From assembly GCA_010094025.1 (NCBI GenBank), contig ML991795.1, positions 248,001 through 312,000 on the forward strand: 64,000 nucleotides of DNA, read 5' to 3'. Every line of letters starts with the position of its first letter. Within the stretch, counting starts at the first letter, position 1. Positions 12,556-25,108 of the stretch are shown piece by piece. The notes beneath the pieces are model-generated. The model was not told where the DNA came from, searched no databases, and worked only from the letters and a program-made list of their open reading frames with translations. This stretch comes from Viridothelium virens. Taxonomy: Eukaryota; Ascomycota; Dothideomycetes; Trypetheliales; Trypetheliaceae. The position numbers were made by a program, and so were the translations under genes.

Positions 12556-12588
12556 CTTCGGGCGTTTGGAGCCTGGGTACGCCCGAAG
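12556..12588. repeat. 9-bp perfect inverted repeat (hairpin-capable)
   Basis: CTTCGGGCG at 12556-12564 pairs with CGCCCGAAG at 12580-12588 across a 15-base loop. It could be a hairpin or a dyad protein site. Function unknown. Confidence 0.5.
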
Positions 12589-12998
12589 GTCTCTCTACGT
12601 TCCACTTCCCATAAGCAATCACTGGGTTAATTGGTCTTGACATCACTGGTCAACAAAAAGATGTTATATTATTAGGGAATTTCTGAAGAAGAGACGGAGG
12701 AAGAATTCATTCTTCGGCCGGACCGAGTTTTCGATGTGAGCTGAAGAGTACAGAGAATGACTAGCAGCAGTAAGACAGGACTCCAGGATCTTACACCAGA
12801 TGGCCATAGTGCGGCGCGGTAGGAGCTGGGAACCGCAGTAGATTGTAACCCACTGATCGTGCTGTGTTAGAGGAACTGCATTATCTCCTACGAGAGAAGT
12901 AATTGTCAATTTGGTACCAGCAAATCATAGGCGATCAAGATCTGGATTGATACGGCATCTGAGAAAATAAACGGGTGACAGGGTTTGGTTTCAACCGT

Positions 12999-13018
12999 CC
13001 CAAATTTTAAAATTTGGG
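12999..13018. repeat. Perfect 20-bp palindrome
   Basis: CCCAAATTTTAAAATTTGGG reads the same on both strands. It lies about 320 bp upstream of the next start codon. It could be a dimeric transcription-factor site or the centre of a collapsed inverted-repeat element. Confidence 0.6.
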
Positions 13019-13341
13019 TGCCCCTGACGTCTCTCCGCCGTTGGGCGAGTGAGTACCGAATTAGCGGGCGAACCAAGCTACGCCAGCGCGACTCCTTGAA
13101 CACCCGACTCCCAAGAAGAAAATACCCAAGCTGTCGCTCCCAGTGACGAACATACCTATCCTCGTGGTAGATTTGAGACTGCTTATCGTTTGCGATCCTT
13201 CTGTTTCAGGGATCGGTCAATCTTGACGCTCATTCGGTGGATCTCAAGGTTACAATATCCTTTTTTCAGCTACAGTGCTACCGATCCCCGATGCGTCCTC
13301 CTGCCTTGTAGAGACCGAGGGTCTGACAGCAGGCCCAGAGG

Positions 13342-16066
13342 ATGATGGCGCAAACTCTACCTTCCTTCCAGAATCCTGGTGCTTCATTACCCTCACCGAC
13401 GCTCACTAATCCGGACATGATTCTTCCCAACCGACATGGCGGCCATTATCGCAATGGCTCTCTATCCTCTCTACCTGACCACGAGCTTCCCCCGTCACCG
13501 TCCCACTTGCGATTGAGAGCTGGGCCGAGGTCGTCGCAAGCTCAAGAACACAGAAGACAGCGATTGAGCCGGGAAATTTTGCGCGACAGCGACGCCGAAA
13601 TCGGAGCCAGTAATCCGTCCAGGAGACTGAATGCAAAAGCTTCAGCTCCAGCCTTGAAGACCCAAGATTCTTTCGAGATGGCCAAAAAGAGACTGTCGAT
13701 GGAGAGAAAGTGGAGTGACGGCTCAGCCGAATCCATAAACAGCGAGGTACTAAGACAAATGAGGTGGCCCTCTCAACATGCTTCGGAGAGTATTGATGGG
13801 GGGAACTCTGAAGATGACGAGTATGACGAGGGAGGAATTGCAGAATTTATAGGTCGCAATTCGAAGATTACAGGTGACGATGTAGCCGAAGAAGACCATA
13901 GTGGAAATGAGGATGATCCGTACTCAAGCATGAGCAGAAGAGCTGAACTCATCCTTGCAAATGCGAAGAAGAGGCTTAACGTGAGTGCAAAGAATTTGAA
14001 ATGAATAGCTCAACCACTGCTAATACAGTATCCCACAGTTGATGGAGGGTAATCTTAGAGGCGCCAGAACTTCTCTCAAATCACCTGCACCATATTCATT
14101 CAATCAGTCAAGTCCAGACTCAACCAGCAGCCCTACGTTTGCCAAATCTTTTCACGAAGGACGAATACATTCATCGCTTGGATTTTCCCCTGCACAGAAC
14201 CATAGTGGTCGAGTGCGAACTTCTTCTGTCCTCCATAATGGAAGTCCAAGCCATGGCAGAAACTTCAGCGATTCTCATGCGCCTATCCGAAGTTTATCTT
14301 TGTCAAATCGTCCATCGAAGCGAGAGCAGCAACCATCTGCTGGTCGCAATGGAGTCGCACCGTCTTTTCTGCAATCAAGGTCGCTTCGCGGAACGCGTAG
14401 CGCAGATGTACTCGGGGATAGCAAGAGCCTTCATCATCCCTTGCGTAAACCTTCCCTCGATTGGTCATCACCCACGGGCCTTGACACCCTACCGGAAGAT
14501 GACAATGTGGGACGAATAAACGGCGCGAGAAGTACGAGTCAACAGAGCATCCGGAGTACATCTTCCACGACCAGTGAGCTGCGTAACCAAATGCATTTGC
14601 TCAAAGGTCGTTTATCAACGTTGCGCGAGCGTACAATTGAGGACAACATCAGGCGACGTAGTATGCAAAACGCACGGATTCCCAGCCCATTCACCGATGC
14701 AGAGGCCTGGTATACTGGTGCAGATTCATACAAGGGTCAGCCTCTCAATACTGACGCGGGTGTTGGTTACAGTCCAATAGAGCGAGTCAGTGAAGATGAA
14801 TTTCTGAAGTCGTCACATCATCCAGTAGCCTCTCTCGATCCGTCGTTGGACGAGGGTAGCACTCCTAATCCACGGTACTCAAACCCATATAGCTCCTTGC
14901 CTATTGATCCTCGCCTAGGTGGACAAATTTCACAACCACAGTCCAACATCAACGTGGAAGAGAAGGAGCTAGCTTCAGACGTAATGACGCCCAGAGAAGA
15001 GGTAGATGAACGCGACGCAAGCATCGCAGGGGAGAGTACTTACGAAGATGCCGATGAAGGCATCGTAAACACAGAAGACCATTCTACCCCTACAGGTGAA
15101 GATGAACATTTCAAGTCGAGCTACTTCGATCATTACGACAGAGACGCAGAAGAGCCTCGTACCGCCACCCGAGGGACATTCAAATTTGACCAAGATGAGC
15201 CTAACGAGAACGGACGAGGTCCATCAGCATCTGGGAGGCACGAAGATCGAGCTGATGCGTTCGATTACGAGCATTTCTTCCTGCATAGTTCCATGGGCTC
15301 CATGAGTAATAGTCGGAGATCTAGCCAGAGCTCGGCTGGGTCTGTGGAGACTACAAAGGGTCCAACGACTGAAACCCAGCCTGAAGAGCAAGGTTCTGGA
15401 GCAGCACCTCTTTCACCGCCAGCAGCGCACGTAAATGGCCTACGCGTGCAGCATCAACGTAGTGAAAGCGCTTCATCAGTCTCGACAATGGCCACTTTTG
15501 CAACCGCAACAGAAGGAAATGCCACACCAGCTGACGAAAGAGAAGAAGAGGATGTCTTGCCGACGATGACCAACGACCTCCGAATCTCATCGAACCATCC
15601 TTTCAACAACAGCACACTACCTATCCCTATCCCAAGTCCACAAGGTCGCCCAGATTCCGGCGTTGGTATCCAGACTCGCGATGCTACCGGTCAGCAGTCT
15701 TCGCCAAATATCAATGGCTCCCAAGGTCGGGCCGACTCTGTTGTGACTGCTAACCCTCGTCATCGTTCCACCTCTGGCTCGCACTCCGCTTCTAGCACTC
15801 TTCAGGCCCGTTCGCACTCCAGCCCTAAACCTTGGGTCGCTCCGGTTGTTACGCCGGTTGTGAATTCTCTGCTCACGAGTACACGGCCTGCTATCAAACT
15901 TGAGAAACGCGACGAGATCAACCTAAGGATCTTCATGGAGAGCTTGAGGGAGGTCTGTCTGAGGCTATCCGAAGGAGGGGAGGATGAGAGTGAGACTCGA
16001 GAGTGGAGAAGGAGACTTGAAGAAGCGAGGAGGGTGTTGGATGGCAGGTCGAGACCTCGGATTTAG
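13342..16066 (+). CDS. Large disordered Ser-rich protein with short C-terminal helix, function unknown
   Basis: Family not recognised. Exons 13342-13980 and 14039-16066 join across a 58-bp intron (GTGAGT donor, CTAAT branch, CCACAG acceptor) in frame, giving about 888 residues. Most of it is Ser/Pro/acidic and predicted unstructured. Ordered islands are a helix at SSMSRRAELILANAKKRLN spanning the exon junction, a probable coiled coil near residue 395 (SELRNQMHLLKGRLSTLRERT), and a C-terminal helix (RIFMESLREVCLRLSEGGED into EWRRRLEEARRVLDG). The ordered C-terminal part begins with KPWVAPVVTPVVNSLL. Such proteins often act as scaffolds, but nothing here says of what. The start uses the first of two tandem Met codons. 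Confidence 0.75.
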
Positions 16067-17515
16067 CTGGCATCTTGCAGACACAATCGTGTCACTGCCC
16101 TGCTGTTGGCCTTGAGCCCAGTCTTTCTTTCTAGTAGGTACTTTGTTGGCAGCGTTCTAGCGACATCCAAGTTTACGGTGCATTATATTTGCAGTCTGGG
16201 CCGGAAGAGATGAATTTTGGTTGGAACAGAATAGGGAGGATACATAGACATCATGTACCATTATATCATAGCCAATAAGACTAATCACTAATGTTGAAGA
16301 ATTGAAAATTTTTCCCGCTGACTTGTCCGACTGACGGAGTCACGCTTCTGCATGTACAGTGAAGTGTCCTGGCTTTCCTACGCCATGAGTGAACACCAGG
16401 AGCTCCACCCTTCCGTTTACATCCATGACAATGCCATATTACCTTAATCACCAGCGCGGCTAGACGTACCCGGTGCTTCTTCCGCGTGATCTTCCCCGCC
16501 CATTGGACGCTGACGCCACACCACAGCTCTGAACGGCCTCATCGACATGTTCGGGGATGCTCGCCCATTCGTCAGCCACAAGAATTGCAGCGCAATTTGA
16601 CAAGCGCAGAGCCGTGAGTGGCTCAACAGCCCCGAGGCATGCAGATGGCGGTGAGCAGTCTCTGATCAAAGAGAAATCGAGGACGAAAGGGAGTGGACAG
16701 AAGAAGGGACTGCCCTGCATCTAACGCGTCTTGAGGAGAAGGGAACAGCGCGTCAGGCCGAAGAGGGCCAATTGCGTCTGCACCCGCCCGGCGCAAGGCA
16801 TCGAGGTGCGGTAGCGCTACGGTACCTAATGTGTGATGCACGGCAAGTCTTTTCTGTCCTCCATGACCTGCCCACATGAAGATGGAGAGCCCGAACTTGC
16901 CATACTACAAAAGAGCCTACTACCAGATCTAGACAGGGCAAGCTGATGCTTTCCTTCGACCCGCCGCGGTCGTGAAAGGAGAGGGCGAAGGCAAGGAGCA
17001 AATCCAACCCCGGCCTAACCCAAGGGGGTTGTGTATCGATTATCCCTATCGCCAACTTGCCAATCGGGCCGTGCGATACACACTTGGCACGGTCCCCCCT
17101 GATTGCCCATTTTGCACCAGCTGACGCTCGGCCGAAACAGAGGAGGTTGGAAATCTCGAGCTCTTGCTCCCGGTCTTGGCAGAATCAGGCCTAGCAGCAA
17201 ACTTTTGCCCTGCCAATTTGGTGGAATTTCGGTACGCATCCGTCTACGCCCCAAGCCCGCCAGTGTGATCCTGTGACAGAAGCTTGACCCTTCCTTTGGG
17301 AAACGTCCTTCTCCCAGCTTTTCGCCGTGTCAATCTTCGCGGCAGTCTTCAGTATCTCTAACATCTATCCACGCAACTTACTCTAGGAGACAATTGACTG
17401 TCTCCTTCTCTTGCTCGACCCTTTTTCTCCTTTATCGCTCAGTCTTTCGCTTCAGTGCATCTTCCAATGCGTCAAGAAATTACCTTTTCACAAACGGTTC
17501 GATCAAGCACCAACA
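16067..17515. other. Intergenic and long 5' region of the W/K-repeat gene
   Basis: About 1.4 kb without a credible gene; minus-strand frames between 16444 and 17254 do not resemble proteins. The last 130 bp before the next ATG are pyrimidine-rich, typical of a fungal core promoter and 5' UTR. Confidence 0.4.
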
Positions 17516-17610
17516 ATGGCCGCAGTAGCCGTACGCGCAACGCATTTTGTCGAAGAAGCAGTCGTCGAGGAGCATTCAGAGATCATGCAATGGATGACTG
17601 GATTGGATGA
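17467..17610 (+). promoter_or_regulatory. Possible upstream ORF overlapping the next start codon
   Basis: An ATG at 17467 in a different frame opens 48 codons that run past the main start at 17516 and stop at 17610. If the transcript begins upstream of 17467, scanning ribosomes would meet it first and main-frame translation would fall. The transcription start is not known. Confidence 0.35.
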
Positions 17611-20600
17611 GGCGTATCGCGAAGGTTTACAGAACTTCGATAGGCATATTGATTTTCGACAGGAACTCACAACAGCGGACACATGCAGACAGTTACAGTC
17701 TCAGAAAACCCATCTTCCAGATATTGCCATTGATTGCAGAGCAGGAAAACTTGATGGCAATTTAACGAAACTGACTTTCCAGGTTACACGCACATTATCG
17801 GCTGTAATCCCCTCTCTCTATGACCTCGACATCTCTCGAAGGCTCAAGTCTGACATCGCACCTCTCTCGACATCAATTTCCCTATATGCCGACCCTCCAC
17901 CTTCGTATGACGACAGCATCGCCGATACACCTCCAGACTACACCACTACCGCAAATCTAGCTTCCAAACAGCTTGACTATACTAATCTTCCACCTCCTCC
18001 TTATACTCGACCTTGCACCCGTGCGAAGAGCACGTCGCCTATTTGCGATCCATTTGCCAAAATTGCCATTGACTTCTCTGCCACTCACAATGCCCGTCAA
18101 CATGTCAGCAAAAAGCAGAAGCAAGCTCAGAAGAAGGCCCAAATAGACAAATGGGCTGATGGTGACGAGGGAGAAGCTGGAAAGGACAACGGTGATCAAG
18201 ATGGCGAAGGTGGGGGCGGAGGAGACGGTGGTGCAGGCGCAGGCGGAGGTGCAGGTGGAGGCGGTGATGGAGGAGGTGGCGACGGAGGTGGTGATGATGG
18301 CTGGGATGATGTGGGTGGTGCTGGAAAAGGCAAAAAGGCCAAAAAGAAGAAGAAGAATGCCTTCGCCTGGGAGGAGGATGAGGACGAACAGAAGAAGAAA
18401 GAGGAAGAAGAAGCTAAAAAGGCAGAGGAGGAAGCTACTAACAATGTCTGGGGAAACGAACCCACAAATGGCGGTGCGGGTGCGGCTGCCGGCGGTGAGA
18501 CCAACCCCGACGACGAATGGGGGGCTTTCACACAACCTGGTGGCAAGAAGAACAAGAAGAAAACTAAAAAGGTATATTGTGTTTCATTCTTGTCCTTTTC
18601 GATGGGCTGTATTGCATTTCAGCTCTGGAACTGCTGCGCATCAGCTCGTGACATGGGATTTTGGCGCTAACGTGCTTAACCTTAAAAAGGGGCCCGAGCC
18701 AACCCCAGCCCCACCCCCAGAACCAGCGATGACCTTTGACAACATCGACCTTAACGACACCGGTAGTGGCGCGCCCCGGTTGGACTTGAGCTTTGGTCTA
18801 AATGACAAAGATAATAAATCTTCGGGTTTTGGGGGATTTGGCGGTGGAGGCGGATGGAGCTCTTGGGGTGCCTCGAATGTCTCGAAGGGCTGGGGGTTTG
18901 ACAACATCGGGAATGACAAGAAAGACGGTGATGACTTGCAGTTTGATTCGGCGTGGGACACCAGTGGAGGCAACAAGAAGGACAAAGACAAGAAGAAGAC
19001 GGGTGGCGGCTTCGACTTTGGCTTCGACAGTTTTGGCGGAGACGGAGACATCGGAACGAACGGAGTGGGCGAAACTGAACCAAAACCAGAGGATGAGTTC
19101 GGGGCATTCACATCAGTAAATAAGAAGGACAAAAAGAAGAAGAAGGGCGCCATCGTTGAAGAGGTCACTAACGAACCTCCGGTCATCGACGTTCCTGCAC
19201 CACCGGAAGCCACCACTACCGAAGTTGATGATTGGGCGACCTGGGGCACAGCTCCTACAAAGAAGGACAAGAAGAAAAAGAAGGGAGGCGTGGAGGAGGT
19301 CCCACCTGCACCGCCCCCTCCGCCGCCAGCTCCAGCACTTGTAGATGAGAAAAAGGATGAGGATGATATGTGGGCCTCTTTCGGATCGAAAAAGGATAAG
19401 AAAAAGAACAAGAAGACTGATCCAGACCCTCTCCTCGAGTCTACAAATGACATTACCAAAGAGTCCGAACAGCCTCCGGTAGAAGATATATGGGCCACAT
19501 CCACATCTAAGAAGGACAAGAAGAAAGGGAAAAAGGGCGACCCAGAACCTGTGCCTGTGCCTGATCCTGCTCCTGCGCTTGAACCTCCAAAAGATCCCGA
19601 ACCAACTGTTGGTGATGATGCTTGGGCTTTTGGTGGTTCTAAGAAAGACAAGAAGAAAGCCAAAAAGGGGGTAGCCAAAGATGAACCGACCAAGATTGAG
19701 GAGGTTCTGGAGCCTCCAGTGAATATCGAGCCAGCAGCAGAGACGAAGCCTAATGATGACTGGGACGATTGGACAACAAACGCCAAAGATAAAAAGAAGA
19801 AGGGCAAGAAAGGCAGCTCGGTTGAGCCAGAAATCTTACCTGCGCCTCATGTTGTGCCGCTGACAGAGACTGAAGCACCGCCAGAGGACGACTGGATGAA
19901 CTGGAACGCCAACAAGAAAGATAAGAAAAAGACGAAGAAAGGGGAGACTGATCCTGTCGCACCAGCGCCTGTCCCACCCCCTGAAGTTCCCGAAGCCCCC
20001 AAGGGCGATGATGACTGGATGAATTGGAATACCGGCAAGAAAGACAAAAAGACGAACAAAAAGTCCAAGGATGAAGATAAGGGCAAAACGATCATGGCGC
20101 CTGGTGCAGAAGAGAACTCCCTGTTCCCGGATGGTGTCGACGAACCCACAGCTACCGGCGGGGACGACTGGCTTAGCGGCTGGGGAACCACAAGCGCAAC
20201 CAAACCAAAGAAGGGTACAAAGAAGGATCTGCTAGCAACCGTCGAAGCAAAAGATACACCTAAAGGTTCGATCGTTCAACCCGATGAGGTTGCTGACTCA
20301 GGCGCCAAAGAAGATGAAGGGTGGGGTATCTGGGGTACCGGCACGAGAAGTAAAAAGGACAAGAAGAAAGCTTCCCTCATCAAGCCACCTCCGCCAGTGC
20401 CAACACCGCCAAACCAGGGCCTGACCCCAGAGCCAACCGAGCTGGATCCGCCCATACCTCCTGCTGCTCCTGCAGAGGATGATATCTGGGGCGCTTTTGC
20501 GCCAGCCGGGAAGAAGGGGAAGGAAGAACCAGAGAAGCCGAAGAAAGAGACTCCAAAGCAGAAGAAGGAACGTGAGAAGAAGGAGAAAGAAGAGAAGGAG

Positions 20601-23600
20601 AGGCTGGAGAGGGAGGAAAAGGAGAGGGCTGAGCAAGAAGCCAAAGAGAAAGAGGAAGCTGAGAGGAAAGCTGCTGAAGAAGCCGAGAAGAAGAAGAAAG
20701 CTACTGAGGAAGATATATGGGGTTTCGCCGCCAAACCGAAGAAGAAGGAGACTGTGAAAGAGCGGAAAGAACGGGAGAAGAGAGAAAAGGAGGAGAAAGA
20801 CAGAGCGGAGCAAGAAGACAGAGAGAGGGAAGAAGCCGAAAGGAAAGCCCAGGAGGAAGCTGAACTCGCTGCGCTAGAGAAGAGCAAGTCGAAAGACTCC
20901 AAGGGGTCAAAGAAAGAGGAAGAGGATACTCCTGCGAAAGCTGTCAAAGGTTTCTGGGGTAGCTTCGGTTCAGGCTCTACCAAGACCAAAACCACCAAGG
21001 AGAAGGAAAAAGAGAAGAAGGAGAAAGAGGAGAGGGAAAGAAAAGAAGCTGAAGAAGCCGAAAGGGTCCAGAAGGAAAAGGAAGACGCTGAGATGGCAGC
21101 GTTCCTAGACGATCCTATAGTCACAATTGTTGATGAAGGTCCTCCCAAAGATGCAAAGAAAAAAGGCAGCAAGGTGACTGATACCAAGGCCAAAAAATCC
21201 AGCAAATCAAAGATCGAGCCGAAGGAAGATCCTATCGTGGATGTATGGGCACCTCCACCAGCAGATCCGCTCATCGATTTCCTGGATGCGACTGCGCCTC
21301 CACCGCCACCGATGGCAAATGAGGTACCGGAAGTTAAGAAGGCGGATGGCTGGAGCTTCTGGGGTTCGTCCCTGAAATCCTCGAAAAAGGGCGCTAGCGG
21401 CTCGGCCGATACTAACAAGGAAATGAGCTCTAATGCTACGACCAATGAGAAGGGCTCGCTAAAGTATGGCGACCCGGAGAAGTCGCTCGAAGCTGCCGGC
21501 GCTGACGAACTGCAATTTCCTTCCAGCAAAGAAGGAAAGGGCAAGAACAGTGGAAATCTGGCATCTTCGGTCACTTTTGCAGATGAAGTGTTGAAGAAAG
21601 ACTCTGCCAAGGATAAGAAAACCGCATCTTCCAAAAAAACCAGTTCTGTTGCGGATAAAGTCAAAGCGTTGCAGGGTGAGAAAGAAAAGGAAAGAGAAAA
21701 ACAGAAGAGAGAGGCCGATCTTGAAGCTTTCCTTGTCACAGACCCACCGGATCTAACACCTCCGCCACCTCCTCCTCCAGTCGCGACAACCAAGTCGTCC
21801 AAGGACGCGAAGAAGTCTGCCAAATCCTCCAAGAAGGTCAAGGATCTTTCTCCCGAACCTCTCGACGTCCCTTTCGACGTCATTCCCTCAGCACCTTCAC
21901 CTATTCCCGGCGGTTTTCCTCTCGACGACCTTCTCGTCGACCCCCCTGCTGAACCTTTTGAACCTGCTATGCCAGTAGCGATCCCGAAGAAATCATCGTC
22001 CAAGACCGTGAAATCTTCCACCAAGAAAGACACTGCCAAGTCTTCTTCCAAAAAGACCACTACTGTCGTCGACTCGCCTCCACCACCACCACCACCCGCC
22101 GACGAGTTCATCGACGCCGACATTGTCGTCGACCCGAAACCTGTAGAGCAACCGAAGAAGGAGAAGAAGGAACGACCTAAGATCTCCAAGGATCAAGGAG
22201 GTTCTTCATCTTGGGGTTTCTGGGGCGCAACAACCCCTACACCGAAGAAAGAACCGAAGCGCGTTAAGGACGACGTTTCGCCGGTGAAAGAGAAGGGTAC
22301 AGATAACGAAGCCGAAACGAAGAAGGCGAAGAAGAATTCCGCCAGTAAGGAAACACGACCAGGACTCAGTCGCTCGAAATCTGCGCGCAAGACTACCGAT
22401 AAAGATCCCGCGGATAAAGCATCGAGATCTTCCGGCTCGAACGAGATGGCTCCCAAACGCGAAAGCGAGCGCCCAAGGACCAGTCGAGGTATGAGCTTCT
22501 CGGGCTTGTTCGGCAAAGGTGGCGGCGCTGCTGCGGCTCCGCCGGCGATGTCAAGGAGACACTCCACGCGCGAGAAGACGAGTCGCAGACCTTCGACAGC
22601 GGTGGATGAGGGCTTTGGTCTTATGTCACCGCCGCCTGATGACGCGGACGTGGAGAAGCGGGAGCGTAGAGAAAGGAGGAAGAAGGAAAAGGAAATCGAG
22701 GTAAACGACAAGGCCGCAAAGGTGATGGGTCTGGGCGGTGATAGCAAGCGCCGCGGGAGTGTGAGGCGGAAGTCTGCAGGTAAGAGATCCAAGCTACTGA
22801 ATCCACGTTCGAGACGAACAAGTGGGATGGGTTGGAGACGCTTTCGAGCCCGCAACGGGCGTCAGCGCGAAACGAAGAACCAAGCTAACGTGTCGGTTCC
22901 TCCTCCAGTCCCCGATCCCTATCCCCTTGACGATGATATTGTCATGGTCGACCATCCTGATGGTGAGGATGATATCGTCTCGCCTCCGCCCGAACCAACC
23001 AAGCGTGATCGCCCCAAGGAGCTCTCACGTAGCAAGTCATCCAAATCCAAGCGAGACTCCAAAATTGACTCTGCCTCCGGTGGGTCTGGCGATGCTGTCC
23101 TCGTGGATGCGGGCCCTCCAGACGACGGTCTTGTGCCCCAGCCTGAACACCTGACCTTCGTAGACACGCCACCAAGACGACCGCCTCTTAAACGCGCTGT
23201 CACCAGCGCAACGCCCCGCAAGAAGGACGACTCTACGGGTGGCGGCATGATGCGCGGACTCTTCGGCTCCTTCAAAGCAAAGCCCTCTCGCGGCATTTCG
23301 GATGATGAACACACCCGCGACCGTCGTCGTTCCACTCGTGCCTACGAGTCTGCAGACGAATACGCGCGCGATCGTAAGAAGCGCAGTGCGGCTGTAGACT
23401 CAGACGCCCAGAAGCGACTGCGGAGAGAAGGTCGTCGCGTCGAGCGCTCGTCCCCTCGCGGCGTCAAGACCAATGGCAGTCGCTACGTCGACGCCGAAGA
23501 GGGCGTCCTGACCGACGCAGCGCCACGAGAAGGGAGCGCAAGTGATGGCGAGGCAGAAATTCGACGCTCCTCGAAGCGCAAAGACATCGGCGGCTCAGAT

Positions 23601-24434
23601 CGCCTGGATGCGCTCCGCCGCGAAAAAGACCGCATGGTGCGCGACGCGAAGAAAGACAAGGCTCGCGCACGCGAGCGCGTCGAGGCCGCCGAGCAGGACC
23701 TCGAGGCCCAACGCCGCGAGGACCGCCGCGCCCGACGCAGGGAGGAAGAAGCCCGACGCGACGCCGACGACCGCCGCCCTTCGGCTCGCCGTCGCGACTC
23801 TGCCGCCGCCACCGCCACTGCATCCTACGATCGCCCCCGAGCCGATCGCCGGCGCAGCCACCTCGACAAGCCGACTCGACCCTCTGACGACGAAGACGCG
23901 CGACGTATCCGTCGCGAGGAACGGCGCGTGCGACGGGAGCGCGAAGGCGGTGGGCGCAAGGACTATCTCGATGTCCCTTCGCCGCAGGGGCCCTATAAGG
24001 CGGATGCGGGCGATAAGACGTCCAGCTGGGTCAATTCGATCAATATGGATCCGCCGCTGCCGCCGCCTGATCAGGCTACGGTGATTGAGGAGGCGGTGAC
24101 GGCGAGGGGGGAGGGGGCGGCGGATGAGACGGCGGGGCTGGATGGGATTGAGGATGCGGTGATGAGGGCGAGGAGGGAGAGGAAGAGGGGGAAGAGGACG
24201 GGTGCGGGTGGTGCTGCGGTTGGAGGTGGTGGAGGAGGAGGAGGTGGAGGGTATGTGTATGAGGAGGAGGGGAAGAGGAGAGGGGATGAGAGGACGATGA
24301 GGAGTGGTGGGGACTCAAGTGGGGAAGGAAAGGCGAGGCGAAGGAGTATGTATACCGGATATCCTGATCCGGCTGCTGCGCAGGCGCCAGCGACAGGGGG
24401 AAGGAGGATGAGCTGGTTCAAAGGCTTGTTTTAA
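17516..24434 (+). CDS. Giant low-complexity protein with W/acidic-lysine repeats, function unknown
   Basis: Family not recognised by name. Exons 17516-18571 and 18690-24434 join after AAG across a 118-bp intron (GTATAT donor, CTTAAC branch). A second likely intron, 22780-22908 (GTAAGA donor, AGCTAAC branch, CTCCAG acceptor), is 129 bp long and stop-free, so it can be read through; about 2,220 residues if spliced. Residues 1-210 are the most ordered part (VEEHSEIMQWMTGLDEAYRE). Then follow more than a dozen repeats of an acidic-Trp patch followed by a lysine block, for example DDWATWG...KKDKKKKKG, DDWMNWN...KKDKKKTKK, EDIWGF...KPKKKE. Long Glu/Lys helices (about 20560-21100) interrupt them. 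The C-terminal third is Arg/Ser-rich and ends MSWFKGLF. Likely a cytosolic or cortical scaffold; this is inference. Confidence 0.75.
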
Positions 24435-25108
24435 GAAGGGATGACAGTCAGGAGGGAGGTGAGAGGTTGAAGTGGTGTCCAATGAGTGGGAAATACGCGG
24501 ACGGATCTTATTCGTGGAGAGAATGGGAGACGTATCTTTTGGAGAAGCTTGGAAACGTGGGGTTGGAACGTCGTTGCGTCCTCTGGGAAGGGCGCTTGAG
24601 AGAACTTTGTGCCGCTCGCTTTCTGGAAACTGTGTTAATGCCTTTGAGGGAGGACGATTCTTGGACAGTGGTAGATGTGTTTCTAGTTCTTGGATGCGTG
24701 GCGCGCTTGAAGTATGAGATACCCCCTACGAAGCGCGGAGCGTGGAGGAAGGCAATTTTGTCTGGATTTCAAGACTGTCGTTTGATATGTAGAAGATAAA
24801 TAATTCGACTGCTCTGATCTTATATGAAATGCTTTATCACTTCTGTCTGCCAATAAAGCCGAGTTCTGAGACCCTTTTGTCCGTGAGTATGCCGTGATGC
24901 TCTTGCATCACACCGTGGAACCCTGAGCTCTTCACACGTGACGCATGAACATCGCGAATTCTGGGGTTTGGTGTAGCTGCGCAGCTGCATTTGGGGTTTC
25001 AGCAACATCACAGACCAGAGCATGGCGCCTCTTCCACAACCCTTTTCTACTTGTTTCATTATACTACAAACTTCCCCATGGTCGCCTACAAATTGAACAC
25101 TCCTGAAG
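24435..25108. other. Intergenic between the W/K-repeat gene and HIR1
   Basis: Holds the 3' UTR of the repeat gene and the HIR1 promoter. A 110-residue open frame near 24467 resembles nothing known and is taken as UTR. Confidence 0.4.

Larger units (their letters stand above)
10294..13341. other. Gene-poor 3-kb spacer between divergent genes
   Basis: About 3 kb separates the starts of two divergent genes (RGS-LOV and the disordered protein). No frame here resembles a protein. It contains a 9-bp perfect inverted repeat at 12556-12588 and a perfect 20-bp palindrome at 12999-13018, listed separately. It may hold regulatory sequence for the photoreceptor, a long noncoding RNA, or a decayed transposon; none can be proved here. 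Confidence 0.4.

Noticed and set aside
16444-17254. Cluster of minus-strand open frames
   Set aside because: Short, overlapping, with no protein-like composition or family motifs; more likely promoter DNA of the downstream gene.
20276-22189. Long minus-strand frames opposite the giant repeat gene
   Set aside because: Antisense shadows of the Lys/Glu-rich coding strand (AAG/GAG antisense gives open Leu/Phe/Ser frames).
24467-24799. 110-codon frame after the giant repeat gene
   Set aside because: Probably 3' UTR; no recognisable motif and poor start context.
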